The notes beneath the pieces are model-generated. The model was given only the letters and a program-made list of their open reading frames with translations. It did no database searches and was not told the origin of the DNA. This document shows positions 8,991 to 16,776 of a DNA stretch of 64,000 bases, one piece after another. Origin of the DNA: Halomarinibacterium sedimenti (GTDB lineage Bacteria; Bacteroidota; Bacteroidia; Flavobacteriales; Flavobacteriaceae); the NCBI RefSeq assembly GCF_019312585.1, contig NZ_JAHWDP010000005.1, forward strand, positions 124,001 through 188,000, written 5' to 3'. A program made the translations under genes and the position numbers. Positions within the stretch are counted from its first letter, which is position 1. Each line of letters begins with the position of its first letter.

Positions 8991-10670
8991 ATGAACGTTA
9001 AGAAAAACCTATTACTAAAGCTATTTGTTGTTATAGCTTCTACGTCTTTGTTAGTAAGCTGTAGCAAATCTAGAGACTACAAAAACAGTTCCCGTGCAAC
9101 AGGTTGGAAAATGAACGCTAAAGAAGGCGGTTTCCAGTATAACCCTAAAGCAAAAGAGCAAGAAACAGGTCCAGGACTTGTTTTTGTTGAAGGTGGAACA
9201 TTCACAATGGGAAGAGTTCAGGACGATCCTATGCACGATTGGAATAATAGCCCCAATCAGCAGCACGTTCAATCTTTCTATATGGATGAAACTGAGGTTA
9301 CAAATTTAATGTACCTAGAGTATCTAGACTGGATCAAGAATGTTTTCCCACCATCTGACGAAAATTATCGCAATATATATAATGGGGCTGTTCCAGATAC
9401 TTTAGTTTGGAGAAACCGTTTAGGTTATAACGAAGTTATGACCAATAACTATCTTCGTCACCCTGCCTATGCAAATTACCCTGTTGTAGGAGTTAGCTGG
9501 GTACAGGCTGTAGAGTTTAGCAAATGGAGAACAGACCGTGTTAATGAACTTATTCTTGAAGAAGAAGGAATTACTAGCCGTAATGCAAGATATGAAATTG
9601 AACCTGGCGAATCATTCAGCACAGAAACCTACCTAAACGCTCCAACGCAAGCTTATGGAGGAAATGACTCTATTACAAGAGGAGGTAAGCGCTCTCAATC
9701 ACTGGCCAAAAGAAGTAAAGACAGTACTAACTTATATGTACAACGTAAAGATGGTCTTTTATTACCAGGATATAGATTACCTACTGAAGCCGAATGGGAA
9801 TATGCCGCACTTGGTCTTGTTGGATTAAGAAATTATAACGTTTACCGAGGAAAAAAGAAATACCCTTGGGATGGTCAATATACTCGTTCAAGTAAAAGAA
9901 GAACTCGTGGTGACCAATTGGCTAACTTCAAGCAAGGAGATGGAGATTATGGTGGAATTGCAGGATGGAGTGATGACGGAGCAGATATTACTGCCGAAGT
10001 AAAATCATACGAGCCTAATGACTTCGGTCTTTATGATATGGCCGGAAATGTGGCAGAATGGGTTGCTGACGTGTACCGCCCTATAGTTGATGATGAGTTT
10101 AATGATTTTAATTACTACCGTGGTAATGTCTATACTAAAAACGCTATTGATAAAGATGGTAAAGTAAAAATTGTTACTGCAGACTCTATTCAATATGATA
10201 CATTAAGTAATGGTAAAATTGTAGCAAGAGCACTTCCTGGAGAAATTGCTCAAGTTCCAGTTGACGAAAACGAAACCTATTTAAGAACAAACTTCTCTGA
10301 TAGTGACAACCGCGACTATCGTGATGGTGATCGAAAGTCAACAAGATACTATCAGGCTTTTGGTGCTGAGGAAGATGGAAATATTGATGATGCAAAACGC
10401 ATGTACAATTCTCCAAAACATCAAGTATATGCAGATAGTATTGGCGAATTAGAAAGAGAATATGATAGATCTTCAAAAAGAACATCATTAATTAATAACG
10501 AGGTTCGTGTTTACAAAGGTGGATCTTGGAGAGATCGTGATTACTGGTTAGATCCTGCACAAAGACGTTATTTCCCACAGGATATGGCAACAGATTACAT
10601 AGGATTTAGATGTGCTATGTCTCGTGTTGGTTCTAAATCCCAAAAAGGAAAACGCCCAAGACATAAATAA
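8991..10670 (+). CDS. gldJ: Gliding motility / T9SS lipoprotein GldJ
   Basis: A 559-residue lipoprotein of the gliding and type IX secretion machinery. The signal peptide ends in the lipobox LVSC, with Cys24 as the lipidated residue. The body is an FGE/SUMF1-type fold: GPGLVFVEGGTFTMGR near 58-75, MDETEVTNLMYLEYLDW near 98-115, LPTEAEWEYAALG near 265, DMAGNVAEWVADVYRP near 345, and VYKGGSWRDRDYWLDPA followed by YIGFRCAM at the end. The insertions between these motifs are typical of GldJ and absent from ordinary formylglycine-generating enzymes, so it is probably structural rather than catalytic. It is divergent from porU and followed by murF, a known neighbourhood in gliding Flavobacteriia. 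Confidence 0.95.
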   Translation: MNVKKNLLLKLFVVIASTSLLVSCSKSRDYKNSSRATGWKMNAKEGGFQYNPKAKEQETGPGLVFVEGGTFTMGRVQDDPMHDWNNSPNQQHVQSFYMDETEVTNLMYLEYLDWIKNVFPPSDENYRNIYNGAVPDTLVWRNRLGYNEVMTNNYLRHPAYANYPVVGVSWVQAVEFSKWRTDRVNELILEEEGITSRNARYEIEPGESFSTETYLNAPTQAYGGNDSITRGGKRSQSLAKRSKDSTNLYVQRKDGLLLPGYRLPTEAEWEYAALGLVGLRNYNVYRGKKKYPWDGQYTRSSKRRTRGDQLANFKQGDGDYGGIAGWSDDGADITAEVKSYEPNDFGLYDMAGNVAEWVADVYRPIVDDEFNDFNYYRGNVYTKNAIDKDGKVKIVTADSIQYDTLSNGKIVARALPGEIAQVPVDENETYLRTNFSDSDNRDYRDGDRKSTRYYQAFGAEEDGNIDDAKRMYNSPKHQVYADSIGELEREYDRSSKRTSLINNEVRVYKGGSWRDRDYWLDPAQRRYFPQDMATDYIGFRCAMSRVGSKSQKGKRPRHK

Positions 10671-10690
10671 CCAAGTATATAATAAAATTG

Positions 10691-10723
10691 AAACCCTCCC
10701 ATCGCAGATTAGGAGGGTTTTTT
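10691..10723 (+). terminator. Terminator after gldJ
   Basis: A 9-bp perfect stem (AAACCCTCC / GGAGGGTTT) with a 12-base loop is followed by further T residues, 20 bases after the gldJ stop. Confidence 0.85.
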
Positions 10724-10731
10724 ATTATCTT

Positions 10732-10739
10732 TATTTTTG
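10732..10739 (+). promoter_or_regulatory. Promoter -7 box of murF
   Basis: TATTTTTG is a perfect TAnnTTTG match located just after the gldJ terminator and 20 bases before the murF start, giving murF its own start of transcription. No -33 TTG is seen at the usual spacing. Confidence 0.5.
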
Positions 10740-10759
10740 AAAAATAAAAGGTTTCAATA

Positions 10760-12034
10760 TTGGATATTGCATCGCTTCACCAACTATTTTTAAAAGGGAA
10801 TACCGTTTGTACAGACACACGAGAACTAACACCTAATTGTATTTTTTTTGCATTAAAAGGAGAAAACTTCAACGGCAATACCTTTGCCAAAGATGCACTC
10901 CAAAAAGGAGCACTAATTGCTGTAATTGATGAAGAAAAATATCAACAAAAATCTACTTGGCTCTGTAAAGATGTATTGCAAGCACTTCAGGAATTAGCAA
11001 ATTACCATCGTAATTATTTGAAACTACCTATTATTTCACTTACAGGTAGTAATGGAAAAACAACCACAAAGGAATTAATTCACGCAGTTCTTTCAGAAAA
11101 ATATAATTGTGGTGCTACAAAGGGAAATCTCAACAACCACATTGGAGTCCCACTCACACTACTTTCAATGAATTCTGAAACTGAAATTGGAATCGTAGAA
11201 ATGGGTGCTAATCACTTAGGTGAAATTGAATCACTTTCAAAAATAGCTGCTCCAGACTATGGCTACATTACTAATTTCGGCAAAGCACATCTCGAAGGTT
11301 TTGGGAGTTTGGAAGGTGTTATAAAGGGCAAAACCGAATTATATCGCTATCTAGAAAAAACCAACAAACAAGTCTTTATTAACGGCGATGACAAAAAACA
11401 GTTAGAGTTATCCGAAAAAATAGACCGCATTGTTTTTAACGGTGGTGATTCCTCCTACCAAATAAAATTATTAGAGGCTTCACAAAAGCTGAAAGTGAGC
11501 TTTCAGGGAATGGAAATTCAAACCCAATTAATCGGCGCCTATAATTTTTCAAATATAGCCGCAGCCATTGCCATTGGACATTATTTTGACGTCCCAAAAG
11601 AAAGTATCAAAAAAGCGCTGGAGGCCTATACTCCCCAAATGAATCGATCTCAAGTTATTGATAAAAACGGACATCAAGTCATTTTGGACGCCTATAATGC
11701 CAATCCCACCAGCATGATGGCTGCTATAAATAACTTTAAAAATTCTGAAGGAATAAACAAAGTGCTCATCTTAGGAGATATGTTCGAATTAGGTGCGGAA
11801 GCACCAAAAGAGCATCAGCACATTGTTACTTATCTAGAAAATAACATCATTGGAAAAGTGTTTCTTGTAGGTAAAAACTTTTATGAAACAACCGTTACTT
11901 CTACCCAAATTCAAAAATTTGAATCTTTTGAAGATTTCAAAAAATATCTCGCGCATTTTCCTTTAAAAAACAGTTTTATTCTAATAAAAGGATCTCGTGG
12001 AATGGCTCTAGAAAGAGTCGTTGATGTATTATAA
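10760..12034 (+). CDS. murF: UDP-N-acetylmuramoyl-tripeptide--D-alanyl-D-alanine ligase (MurF)
   Basis: A 424-residue ATP-dependent ligase that adds D-Ala-D-Ala to the UDP-MurNAc-tripeptide in peptidoglycan synthesis. Visible are the substrate-binding N-domain (CTDTRELTPNCIFFALKG), the ATP loop GSNGKTTTKE (about 96-105), EMGANHLGEIESLS and TNFGKAHLEGFGS in the central domain, and LDAYNANPTSM in the C-domain. The start is TTG at 10760: a stop lies four codons upstream in frame, no ATG is available, and the resulting N-terminus lines up with the family. It follows gldJ but is separated from it by a terminator. Confidence 0.94.
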   Translation: MDIASLHQLFLKGNTVCTDTRELTPNCIFFALKGENFNGNTFAKDALQKGALIAVIDEEKYQQKSTWLCKDVLQALQELANYHRNYLKLPIISLTGSNGKTTTKELIHAVLSEKYNCGATKGNLNNHIGVPLTLLSMNSETEIGIVEMGANHLGEIESLSKIAAPDYGYITNFGKAHLEGFGSLEGVIKGKTELYRYLEKTNKQVFINGDDKKQLELSEKIDRIVFNGGDSSYQIKLLEASQKLKVSFQGMEIQTQLIGAYNFSNIAAAIAIGHYFDVPKESIKKALEAYTPQMNRSQVIDKNGHQVILDAYNANPTSMMAAINNFKNSEGINKVLILGDMFELGAEAPKEHQHIVTYLENNIIGKVFLVGKNFYETTVTSTQIQKFESFEDFKKYLAHFPLKNSFILIKGSRGMALERVVDVL

Positions 12035-12204
12035 TTGCATCAACTAAAGATTAAATATTTTAACTTTTTTTCAGTATTTTAACATAATTTATACGTAATA
12101 ATATGCATCAGTAGTTAAATATAGTTAATATCCTTATTTTTTTAAAGTGCATCATGTATGTTGATAAGAGAAAATTAAGTACTAACTATTAAAACTACAC
12201 TACT

Positions 12205-12369
12205 ATGTTACGTTGGACCATCACATTTATTATCATTGCTATTATTGCAGGTATCTTCGGATTTGGAGGTATCGCAGCAGGAGCCGCAGGAATTGCTAAA
12301 ATTCTCTTTTACATATTTCTTGTATTATTTATATTATCATTATTAAGAGGAATATTAACCACAAAATAA
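12205..12369 (+). CDS. Small two-helix membrane protein, DUF1328/YtjA-type
   Basis: A 54-residue hydrophobic protein beginning [20 protein letters not shown] and continuing with [15 protein letters not shown] before a second hydrophobic stretch. This Trp-containing start and the GF-G-A-A-G-A-A-I-A-K-I-L-F pattern is the signature of the DUF1328 family of small, probably stress-related inner-membrane proteins of unknown function. It is followed 6 bases later by a tiny lipoprotein and they share a terminator. The 170-base region upstream is very AT-rich, and I recognise no certain promoter in it. Confidence 0.8.
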   Translation: MLRWTITFIIIAIIAGIFGFGGIAAGAAGIAKILFYIFLVLFILSLLRGILTTK

Positions 12370-12375
12370 ACTATT

Positions 12376-12516
12376 ATGAAAAAGCTCATTTTTGCATTCT
12401 TACTATTAACATTTACCGCAACAGCTTTTACAAGCTGTAGAGAAAAAACCACAGGTGAGAAAATTGAAGACGCTGTGGATGATGTGGGAGATGAAATAGA
12501 AGATGCAGTTGATTAA
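12376..12516 (+). CDS. Tiny acidic lipoprotein (46 residues)
   Basis: A 46-residue protein with a lipoprotein signal peptide ending FTSC (Cys21) and a short, highly acidic mature part (REKTTGEKIEDAVDD ... EIEDAVD). The mature region reads as two copies of an E-D-A-V-D repeat, an amphipathic helix. No function is known to me. It is the second gene after the DUF1328-type protein and ends just before a strong terminator. Confidence 0.7.
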   Translation: MKKLIFAFLLLTFTATAFTSCREKTTGEKIEDAVDDVGDEIEDAVD

Positions 12517-12533
12517 TAAATTAACACTTAAAG

Positions 12534-12561
12534 AAAAAGCCGCTTTAAAGCGGCTTTTTTT
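12534..12561 (+). terminator. Terminator after the small lipoprotein
   Basis: A strong palindromic stem (AAAGCCGCTTT / AAAGCGGCTTT) runs directly into a T-tract, 18 bases after the stop codon. Confidence 0.9.
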
Positions 12562-12578
12562 GTGGGTCATACTGGATT
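12561..12578. repeat. 18-bp copy of the tRNA-Val(GAC) 3' end
   Basis: These 18 bases are identical to 12725-12742, the 3' acceptor and T-arm end of the nearby tRNA-Val gene plus two flanking bases. The match stops inside the T-loop. A direct repeat of a tRNA 3' end is what site-specific integration leaves behind, but no integrase or element lies between the copies, which are only 164 bases apart. Confidence 0.6.
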
Positions 12579-12641
12579 ACTTTGTGATCCAGAGAAAACT
12601 CGCTCCTGTAAATACAATCCCTGCAGCTGCGCGGCAGTATG

Positions 12642-12692
12642 TTTTTTATTTTATGGAAGTTGTATATAAACATTCCTTCCTAAAATAAAAAA
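12642..12692. repeat. AT-rich imperfect inverted repeat
   Basis: Arms at 12642-12659 and 12676-12692 pair over 17 positions with one bulged base (TTTTTTATTTTA-GGAAG type). The right arm overlaps the poly-A of the adjacent tRNA terminator. It lies inside the 146-base stretch between the two copies of the tRNA 3' end. Confidence 0.5.
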
Positions 12693-12716
12693 TCCCAATG
12701 CTAACGCTTTGGGATT
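12682..12716 (-). terminator. Terminator downstream of the tRNA-Val pair
   Basis: On the minus strand an 8-bp stem (AATCCCAA / TTGGGATT), extended by two G-C pairs in the loop, is followed by a T-rich tail. It begins about 10 bases after the tRNA-Val(GAC) 3' end. Confidence 0.85.
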
Positions 12717-12726
12717 GTACTTAATG

Positions 12727-12801
12727 TGGGTCATACTGGATTCGAACCAGTGACTTCCACGTTGTCGACGTGACACTCTGAACCAACTGAGTTAATGACC
12801 C
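12727..12801 (-). tRNA. tRNA-Val (anticodon GAC)
   Basis: A 75-base cloverleaf: acceptor GGGTCAT/ATGACCC plus discriminator A, D-stem ACTC/GAGT, anticodon stem TCACG/CGTGG (one T-G pair), T-stem ACTGG/CCAGT with loop TTCGAAT. The anticodon loop reads TCGACAA, giving anticodon GAC (valine). Position 33, almost always T, is C here. No CCA is encoded. It is co-transcribed with the tRNA-Val(TAC) gene upstream, which shares the GGG acceptor start. Confidence 0.88.
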
Positions 12802-12853
12802 AATTTTTGAACTTCCAAAGTACAAAAAAACAAAACCCAAAATCAAGTTCCAT

Positions 12854-12884
12854 AAAAAAAGGTTTCCAAATATGGAAACCTTTT
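12854..12884 (-). terminator. Hairpin between the two tRNA-Val genes
   Basis: On the minus strand a 10-bp perfect stem (AAAGGTTTCC / GGAAACCTTT) with a 6-base loop is followed by a T-run. It sits 1-2 bases after the tRNA-Val(TAC) gene. It either terminates part of the transcription before the second tRNA or serves as a processing signal. Confidence 0.75.
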
Positions 12885-12885
12885 G

Positions 12886-12960
12886 TGGGCGCTGAGGGAT
12901 TCGAACCCCCGACCCCCTCGGTGTAAACGAGGTGCTCTGAACCAACTGAGCTAAGCGCCC
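12886..12960 (-). tRNA. tRNA-Val (anticodon TAC)
   Basis: A standard 75-base cloverleaf: acceptor GGGCGCT/AGCGCCC, D-stem GCTC/GAGC, anticodon stem CCTCG/CGAGG with loop TTTACAC (anticodon TAC), T-stem GGGGG/CCCTC region with loop TTCGAAT. CCA is not encoded. It is the first gene of a two-tRNA unit with a strong promoter immediately upstream. Confidence 0.96.
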
Positions 12961-12975
12961 TAACAGTTGCGGGTG

Positions 12976-13005
12976 CAAATATAAGTTAGTTTTTATTTCT
13001 CACAA
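12976..13005 (-). promoter_or_regulatory. Promoter of the tRNA-Val pair
   Basis: On the minus strand a TTG (13003-13005) is followed after 19 bases by TATATTTG (12976-12983), matching TTG-N17-23-TAnnTTTG exactly. The first tRNA begins 15 bases downstream. Confidence 0.75.
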
Positions 13006-13024
13006 ACAATTATTTCAAAAAAAA

Positions 13025-14242
13025 CTATAAAACTTCTGCCACAACAAACGTACTTCCACCCACATACACAACGTCCTCTTTTTCAGCATTTTTTAGAGCA
13101 CTTTGATAGGCACTCTTAACACTTAAAAATGGCTCTCCAATTAAATTGAAAGCGTTTGCTTCTCTTTGAAGCTGAACTACAGACATTGCTCTAGGGATTT
13201 TAGGTTCACAAAAATAATAAGTCGCATTTTTTGGAAACAAGGGCAATACTTTGCTTAAATCCTTATCGCTTACGACACCTAAAACAATGTGTAAATTATT
13301 ATAATTTTCAGAAGCTAATTGCTTCATCGTAAGCATTAATCCTTCTTTATTATGCGCCGTATCACAAATAACTTTTGGAGATTCTTGAAGGATTTGCCAT
13401 CTCCCCAGTAATCCTGTATTCTCAACAACATGTTTTAACCCTTTTTTTAAATCCCTTTCTGAAAATTTCCATCCTTTTTGCTTCAACATTTTCAAAGCTG
13501 TTAAAACCGTTTTCTGATTCATTTTTTGATAGCTCCCTATTAAGTCTGAAGGATAGAAATCAAAACTTTCATTTTCAGCAAACACTATTTCAGCAGTATT
13601 CTTTAAAGCAATTTCTTCAAACACTGGCTTTGTTTCAGGTAGCGTTTCCCCAACAACAACTGGGATATTTGGTTTAATAATTCCCGCTTTTTCAGCGGCA
13701 ATTTTTGCTAAAGTGTCACCCAAAAATTGTGTATGATCCCATCCTATATTGGTAATCACCGAAACTTCTGGGGTAATAATATTGGTACTATCCAGCCTAC
13801 CTCCCATACCTACCTCAACGACAGCAATATCCACCTTTTCTTTTCTGAAAAATTCAAAAGCCAATCCAACCGTCATTTCAAAAAAAGATAATTGATGTTC
13901 TTCAAAAAATCGCTTATGTTTCTTAATAAAAGATGTAACCTTTTGTTTGGGAATCTCCTTCCCATCTATCTTAATTCGCTCTCTAAAATCTTTTAAATGA
14001 GGTGAGGTGTACAATCCAACTTTATAACCTGCCTCTTGCAACACCGAAGCCAGCATATGACTCGTAGATCCTTTGCCGTTCGTTCCTGCCACATGAATGC
14101 TTTTAAAGGCCTTTTCGGGATGCTTTAGGTAGTCTGAAAGAAGTAATGTGTTATCTAAATTAGCTTTATATGCAGCTTGCCCTACCCGTTGATACATGGG
14201 TAGTTGTGCAAAAAGCCAATCCAGTGTTTCTTGATAGTTCAT
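13025..14242 (-). CDS. folC: Bifunctional folylpolyglutamate synthase / dihydrofolate synthase
   Basis: A 405-residue Mur-ligase-family enzyme that adds glutamate to (dihydro)folates using ATP. The P-loop is HVAGTNGKGSTS (about 50-61). TSPHLKDFRERI (about 79-90) is the FolC substrate loop, EVGMGGRLDSTN (about 143-154) and NIGWDHTQFLGDT follow, and CDTAHNKEGL marks the C-terminal domain. The length fits the family. The gene begins 11 bases after the stop of the BNR-repeat protein gene on the same strand and may be read from its transcript. Confidence 0.94.
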   Translation of the reverse strand: MNYQETLDWLFAQLPMYQRVGQAAYKANLDNTLLLSDYLKHPEKAFKSIHVAGTNGKGSTSHMLASVLQEAGYKVGLYTSPHLKDFRERIKIDGKEIPKQKVTSFIKKHKRFFEEHQLSFFEMTVGLAFEFFRKEKVDIAVVEVGMGGRLDSTNIITPEVSVITNIGWDHTQFLGDTLAKIAAEKAGIIKPNIPVVVGETLPETKPVFEEIALKNTAEIVFAENESFDFYPSDLIGSYQKMNQKTVLTALKMLKQKGWKFSERDLKKGLKHVVENTGLLGRWQILQESPKVICDTAHNKEGLMLTMKQLASENYNNLHIVLGVVSDKDLSKVLPLFPKNATYYFCEPKIPRAMSVVQLQREANAFNLIGEPFLSVKSAYQSALKNAEKEDVVYVGGSTFVVAEVL

Positions 14243-14253
14243 AACGAACTACG

Positions 14254-16734
14254 TTATTTTACTATGAGTTTTTTGGTTACCTTTCTATTTTCTGAAGAAA
14301 TAGTAACAAAGTACAGCCCAGCAGGTAAATTGGACAAAGTAAGTGTTTTTTCTGTTCCTGAAATTGTTTCAGAAAGCACTTTTCTACCTAACTGGTTATA
14401 AATAGTCACTACTCCATCTATACTGAATTTTGATTGAATCGTTACATGTTCTAAAGCTGGGTTAGGGAATAACGATACATTATTTGCTGAAAAATCTTCA
14501 ATTCCAGCCTCTCCTACAAAAGATTTATAAATAGATCGACCATAAGTGCCAGCATATAAATAAGAACCAAATTTTTGGTTTCCATTTTCAAAGCTAATAT
14601 CTGTAACTGGAACAGAAGGCAAATCATCACCCCACTGAAACCAATCATTTCCTGGAAATGAAGAAAAATAAACCCCAATATCTGTTGCTAGGTATAATCC
14701 TGTTACAAAAGAACCGCCAAATTCAAGATCATTTACAGGTATATCCGGTAAGTTTGTAGTTATATCTTGCCAAGTATTACCACGATCATTACTGTAGAAA
14801 ACATGACCTAAATCTTCTCCATATCGATATCCAGAAAAGGATACAAAAACTTCGTCAACATTACCAAAATCTGGCATGGATTCTACTTTTGTTACCCATC
14901 TATCTGGCAAACTTGAAGAAAGATTTATCCAATTAGTTCCACCATCATCCGTACGCCAAACATTTCCATCATCTGTTCCTACATAAATTAAATTTGAGTC
15001 TTGCGAGGATACATCAATTGAAATGATTGTCCCAAAATTAAGGTTACCCCCTCCAGCACCATTAGTTAAATCTGGGCTAATGGCGGTCCAGTTTCCAGCA
15101 CCATTGGTAGTTTTATAAACACGCTGTGTTCCAGTATATAAAATTTGTGAATCTTGAGGGTCGAAAATAATTGGCGTATCCCAGTTTTTTCTATCTCCCC
15201 CAGAAATACCATTGGTCGCTCCAAAAAATGAAGCTCCTCCGTTAATAGATTTTCCTATATTTCCATATTGCGAAAGTGCATAAATTATATTGCTGTCATT
15301 TGGATCCACCAAGGGTTGAAAACCATCACCTCCGTAAATAATTTCCCAATCATTGGAACTTCCAGTTAAGGTACGCATCGTACTATTATCTTGAGCACCT
15401 CCATAAATTCTATCATCATTTTCAGGATAAATTCTATAGAATTGAGTAATGGGCAAAGTTTCATCTTTTACCCAAGAGTCCCCATCATTGGCGCTTTTAT
15501 AAAAGCCTCCATCATTTCCTAATAATACCTCTCCAGGAACACTTGTATTAAATGCTAAAGCATGTTGATCTACGTGTACATTGTCAAATGTATCACTCCA
15601 AGTGGCTCCTCCATCTAACGACTTTTGAACCACAAAATCTACATTATAGATAATGTTTTCATCTATTGGGTCAACCACAATACCACGAAACCACCAGTGA
15701 AATCCCACATTATTTAAGGGTGCAGCATTCATAGTTGTCCAACTATCTCCTCCATCTGCTGTTCTATACACTCCTTGAATGCTACCAATCGCATCGGTAT
15801 ATCTTGCATATAAAACACTAGGATTGGATTGTGAAATAGCAATACTTATTCTCCCTTTATCTGAAGGGCCCGAAGGAAGTCCGTTAGTTAATTCAGTCCA
15901 GTTTTCACCTCCGTCTGTACTTCTATAAATTCGAGAAGTTTCTCCACCATATTGACGGTATTGAGGACGACGGATACGTTCCCAACTAGCGGCATACACA
16001 ATATCACCATTACTTGGGTGAATTACCATATCAATGATTCCTGTGGAATCACTTACAAAAAGTTTTTGCTCCCAAGTATCTCCCCCATCGGTAGAGCGGT
16101 ACACACCACGGTTGGTATCATTTCTAAACAAGGGTCCCATGCCTCCTACAAAAATGGTGTTGTCGTCATTGGGATCCAATGCAATTTTACTAATACTTCC
16201 AATATCTGGCAATCCTTTTACTTCCCAAGTAGTACCTCCATCTTCACTTTTATATATTCCATCACCATCATAAGCGAGTGAACCTCCCCCAGCGTTTACT
16301 TCCCCTGTTCCTACCCAAATTAAATCGGCATTATTTTTTGAGATTTCAATATCACCAATCGATAACATCTCTTGATCATCAAATATGGGGTTCCAAGTAG
16401 CACCTGCATCGGTAGTTTTAAAAATTCCCCCTGAGGCAGCACCTACATAATAAGTTTGTGGTTGATCGATTGGAATCTCAATATCGGTTACTCGCCCACC
16501 AATATTAGTGGGTCCTACAAACTCCCAAATCCCACCTGCATTTCGGGTTTGTTGTTTTTTCCACTGAATCGCTTCTTTGTATGCTTCAGTTTTAATTTGC
16601 CCAGTAGGATAAGCCCGCTGCATAAACATAAAGTCATGCGGGTATTTTTCTTCTAATTGTTTTGAATTTTTTTCAGTTGAAGAGTCGCAAGAAATTAAAG
16701 CTACAACCGCTATTAACGAAAGGAACCGTATCAT
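14254..16734 (-). CDS. Secreted BNR/VPS10-type repeat protein with T9SS sorting domain
   Basis: An 826-residue protein made largely of Asp-box (BNR) beta-propeller repeats. At least nine S-x-D-x-G-x-T-W blocks are visible (for example TTDAGATW, SEDGGTTW, STDGGDTW, STDGGENW, TADGGDSW, SLDGGATW). The fold is that of sialidase-like or sortilin-type propellers, but no sialidase catalytic set was recognised, so binding or adhesion is as likely as hydrolysis. The last ~75 residues (NNVSLFPNPALEHVTI ... LPAGLYFVTI ... KKLIVK) are a type A T9SS sorting domain. The N-terminus looks like a lipoprotein signal (AVVALISC, Cys16), which is unusual together with a T9SS domain. Confidence 0.88.
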   Translation of the reverse strand: MIRFLSLIAVVALISCDSSTEKNSKQLEEKYPHDFMFMQRAYPTGQIKTEAYKEAIQWKKQQTRNAGGIWEFVGPTNIGGRVTDIEIPIDQPQTYYVGAASGGIFKTTDAGATWNPIFDDQEMLSIGDIEISKNNADLIWVGTGEVNAGGGSLAYDGDGIYKSEDGGTTWEVKGLPDIGSISKIALDPNDDNTIFVGGMGPLFRNDTNRGVYRSTDGGDTWEQKLFVSDSTGIIDMVIHPSNGDIVYAASWERIRRPQYRQYGGETSRIYRSTDGGENWTELTNGLPSGPSDKGRISIAISQSNPSVLYARYTDAIGSIQGVYRTADGGDSWTTMNAAPLNNVGFHWWFRGIVVDPIDENIIYNVDFVVQKSLDGGATWSDTFDNVHVDQHALAFNTSVPGEVLLGNDGGFYKSANDGDSWVKDETLPITQFYRIYPENDDRIYGGAQDNSTMRTLTGSSNDWEIIYGGDGFQPLVDPNDSNIIYALSQYGNIGKSINGGASFFGATNGISGGDRKNWDTPIIFDPQDSQILYTGTQRVYKTTNGAGNWTAISPDLTNGAGGGNLNFGTIISIDVSSQDSNLIYVGTDDGNVWRTDDGGTNWINLSSSLPDRWVTKVESMPDFGNVDEVFVSFSGYRYGEDLGHVFYSNDRGNTWQDITTNLPDIPVNDLEFGGSFVTGLYLATDIGVYFSSFPGNDWFQWGDDLPSVPVTDISFENGNQKFGSYLYAGTYGRSIYKSFVGEAGIEDFSANNVSLFPNPALEHVTIQSKFSIDGVVTIYNQLGRKVLSETISGTEKTLTLSNLPAGLYFVTISSENRKVTKKLIVK

Positions 16735-16776
16735 AGAAATAAATTTTCCTTAAAGATACTTTTTTCCCTTTAAATG

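Noticed and set aside
12503-12688. A 61-codon open frame downstream of the small lipoprotein
   Set aside because: It overlaps the lipoprotein end, then runs through a strong terminator and the tRNA-end repeat.
12721-12978. An open frame of 85 codons running across the tRNA genes on the minus strand
   Set aside because: It is exactly overlaid on two complete tRNA-Val cloverleaves and a terminator, and its codon use is not that of a protein.
14240-14257. Hairpin ATAACG/CGTTAT over the folC start codon
   Set aside because: Only six base pairs in AT-rich DNA with no further support; likely chance.
14254-16734. Calling the BNR-repeat protein a sialidase
   Set aside because: Asp-box repeats are present, but the arginine triad and tyrosine of sialidases could not be identified.
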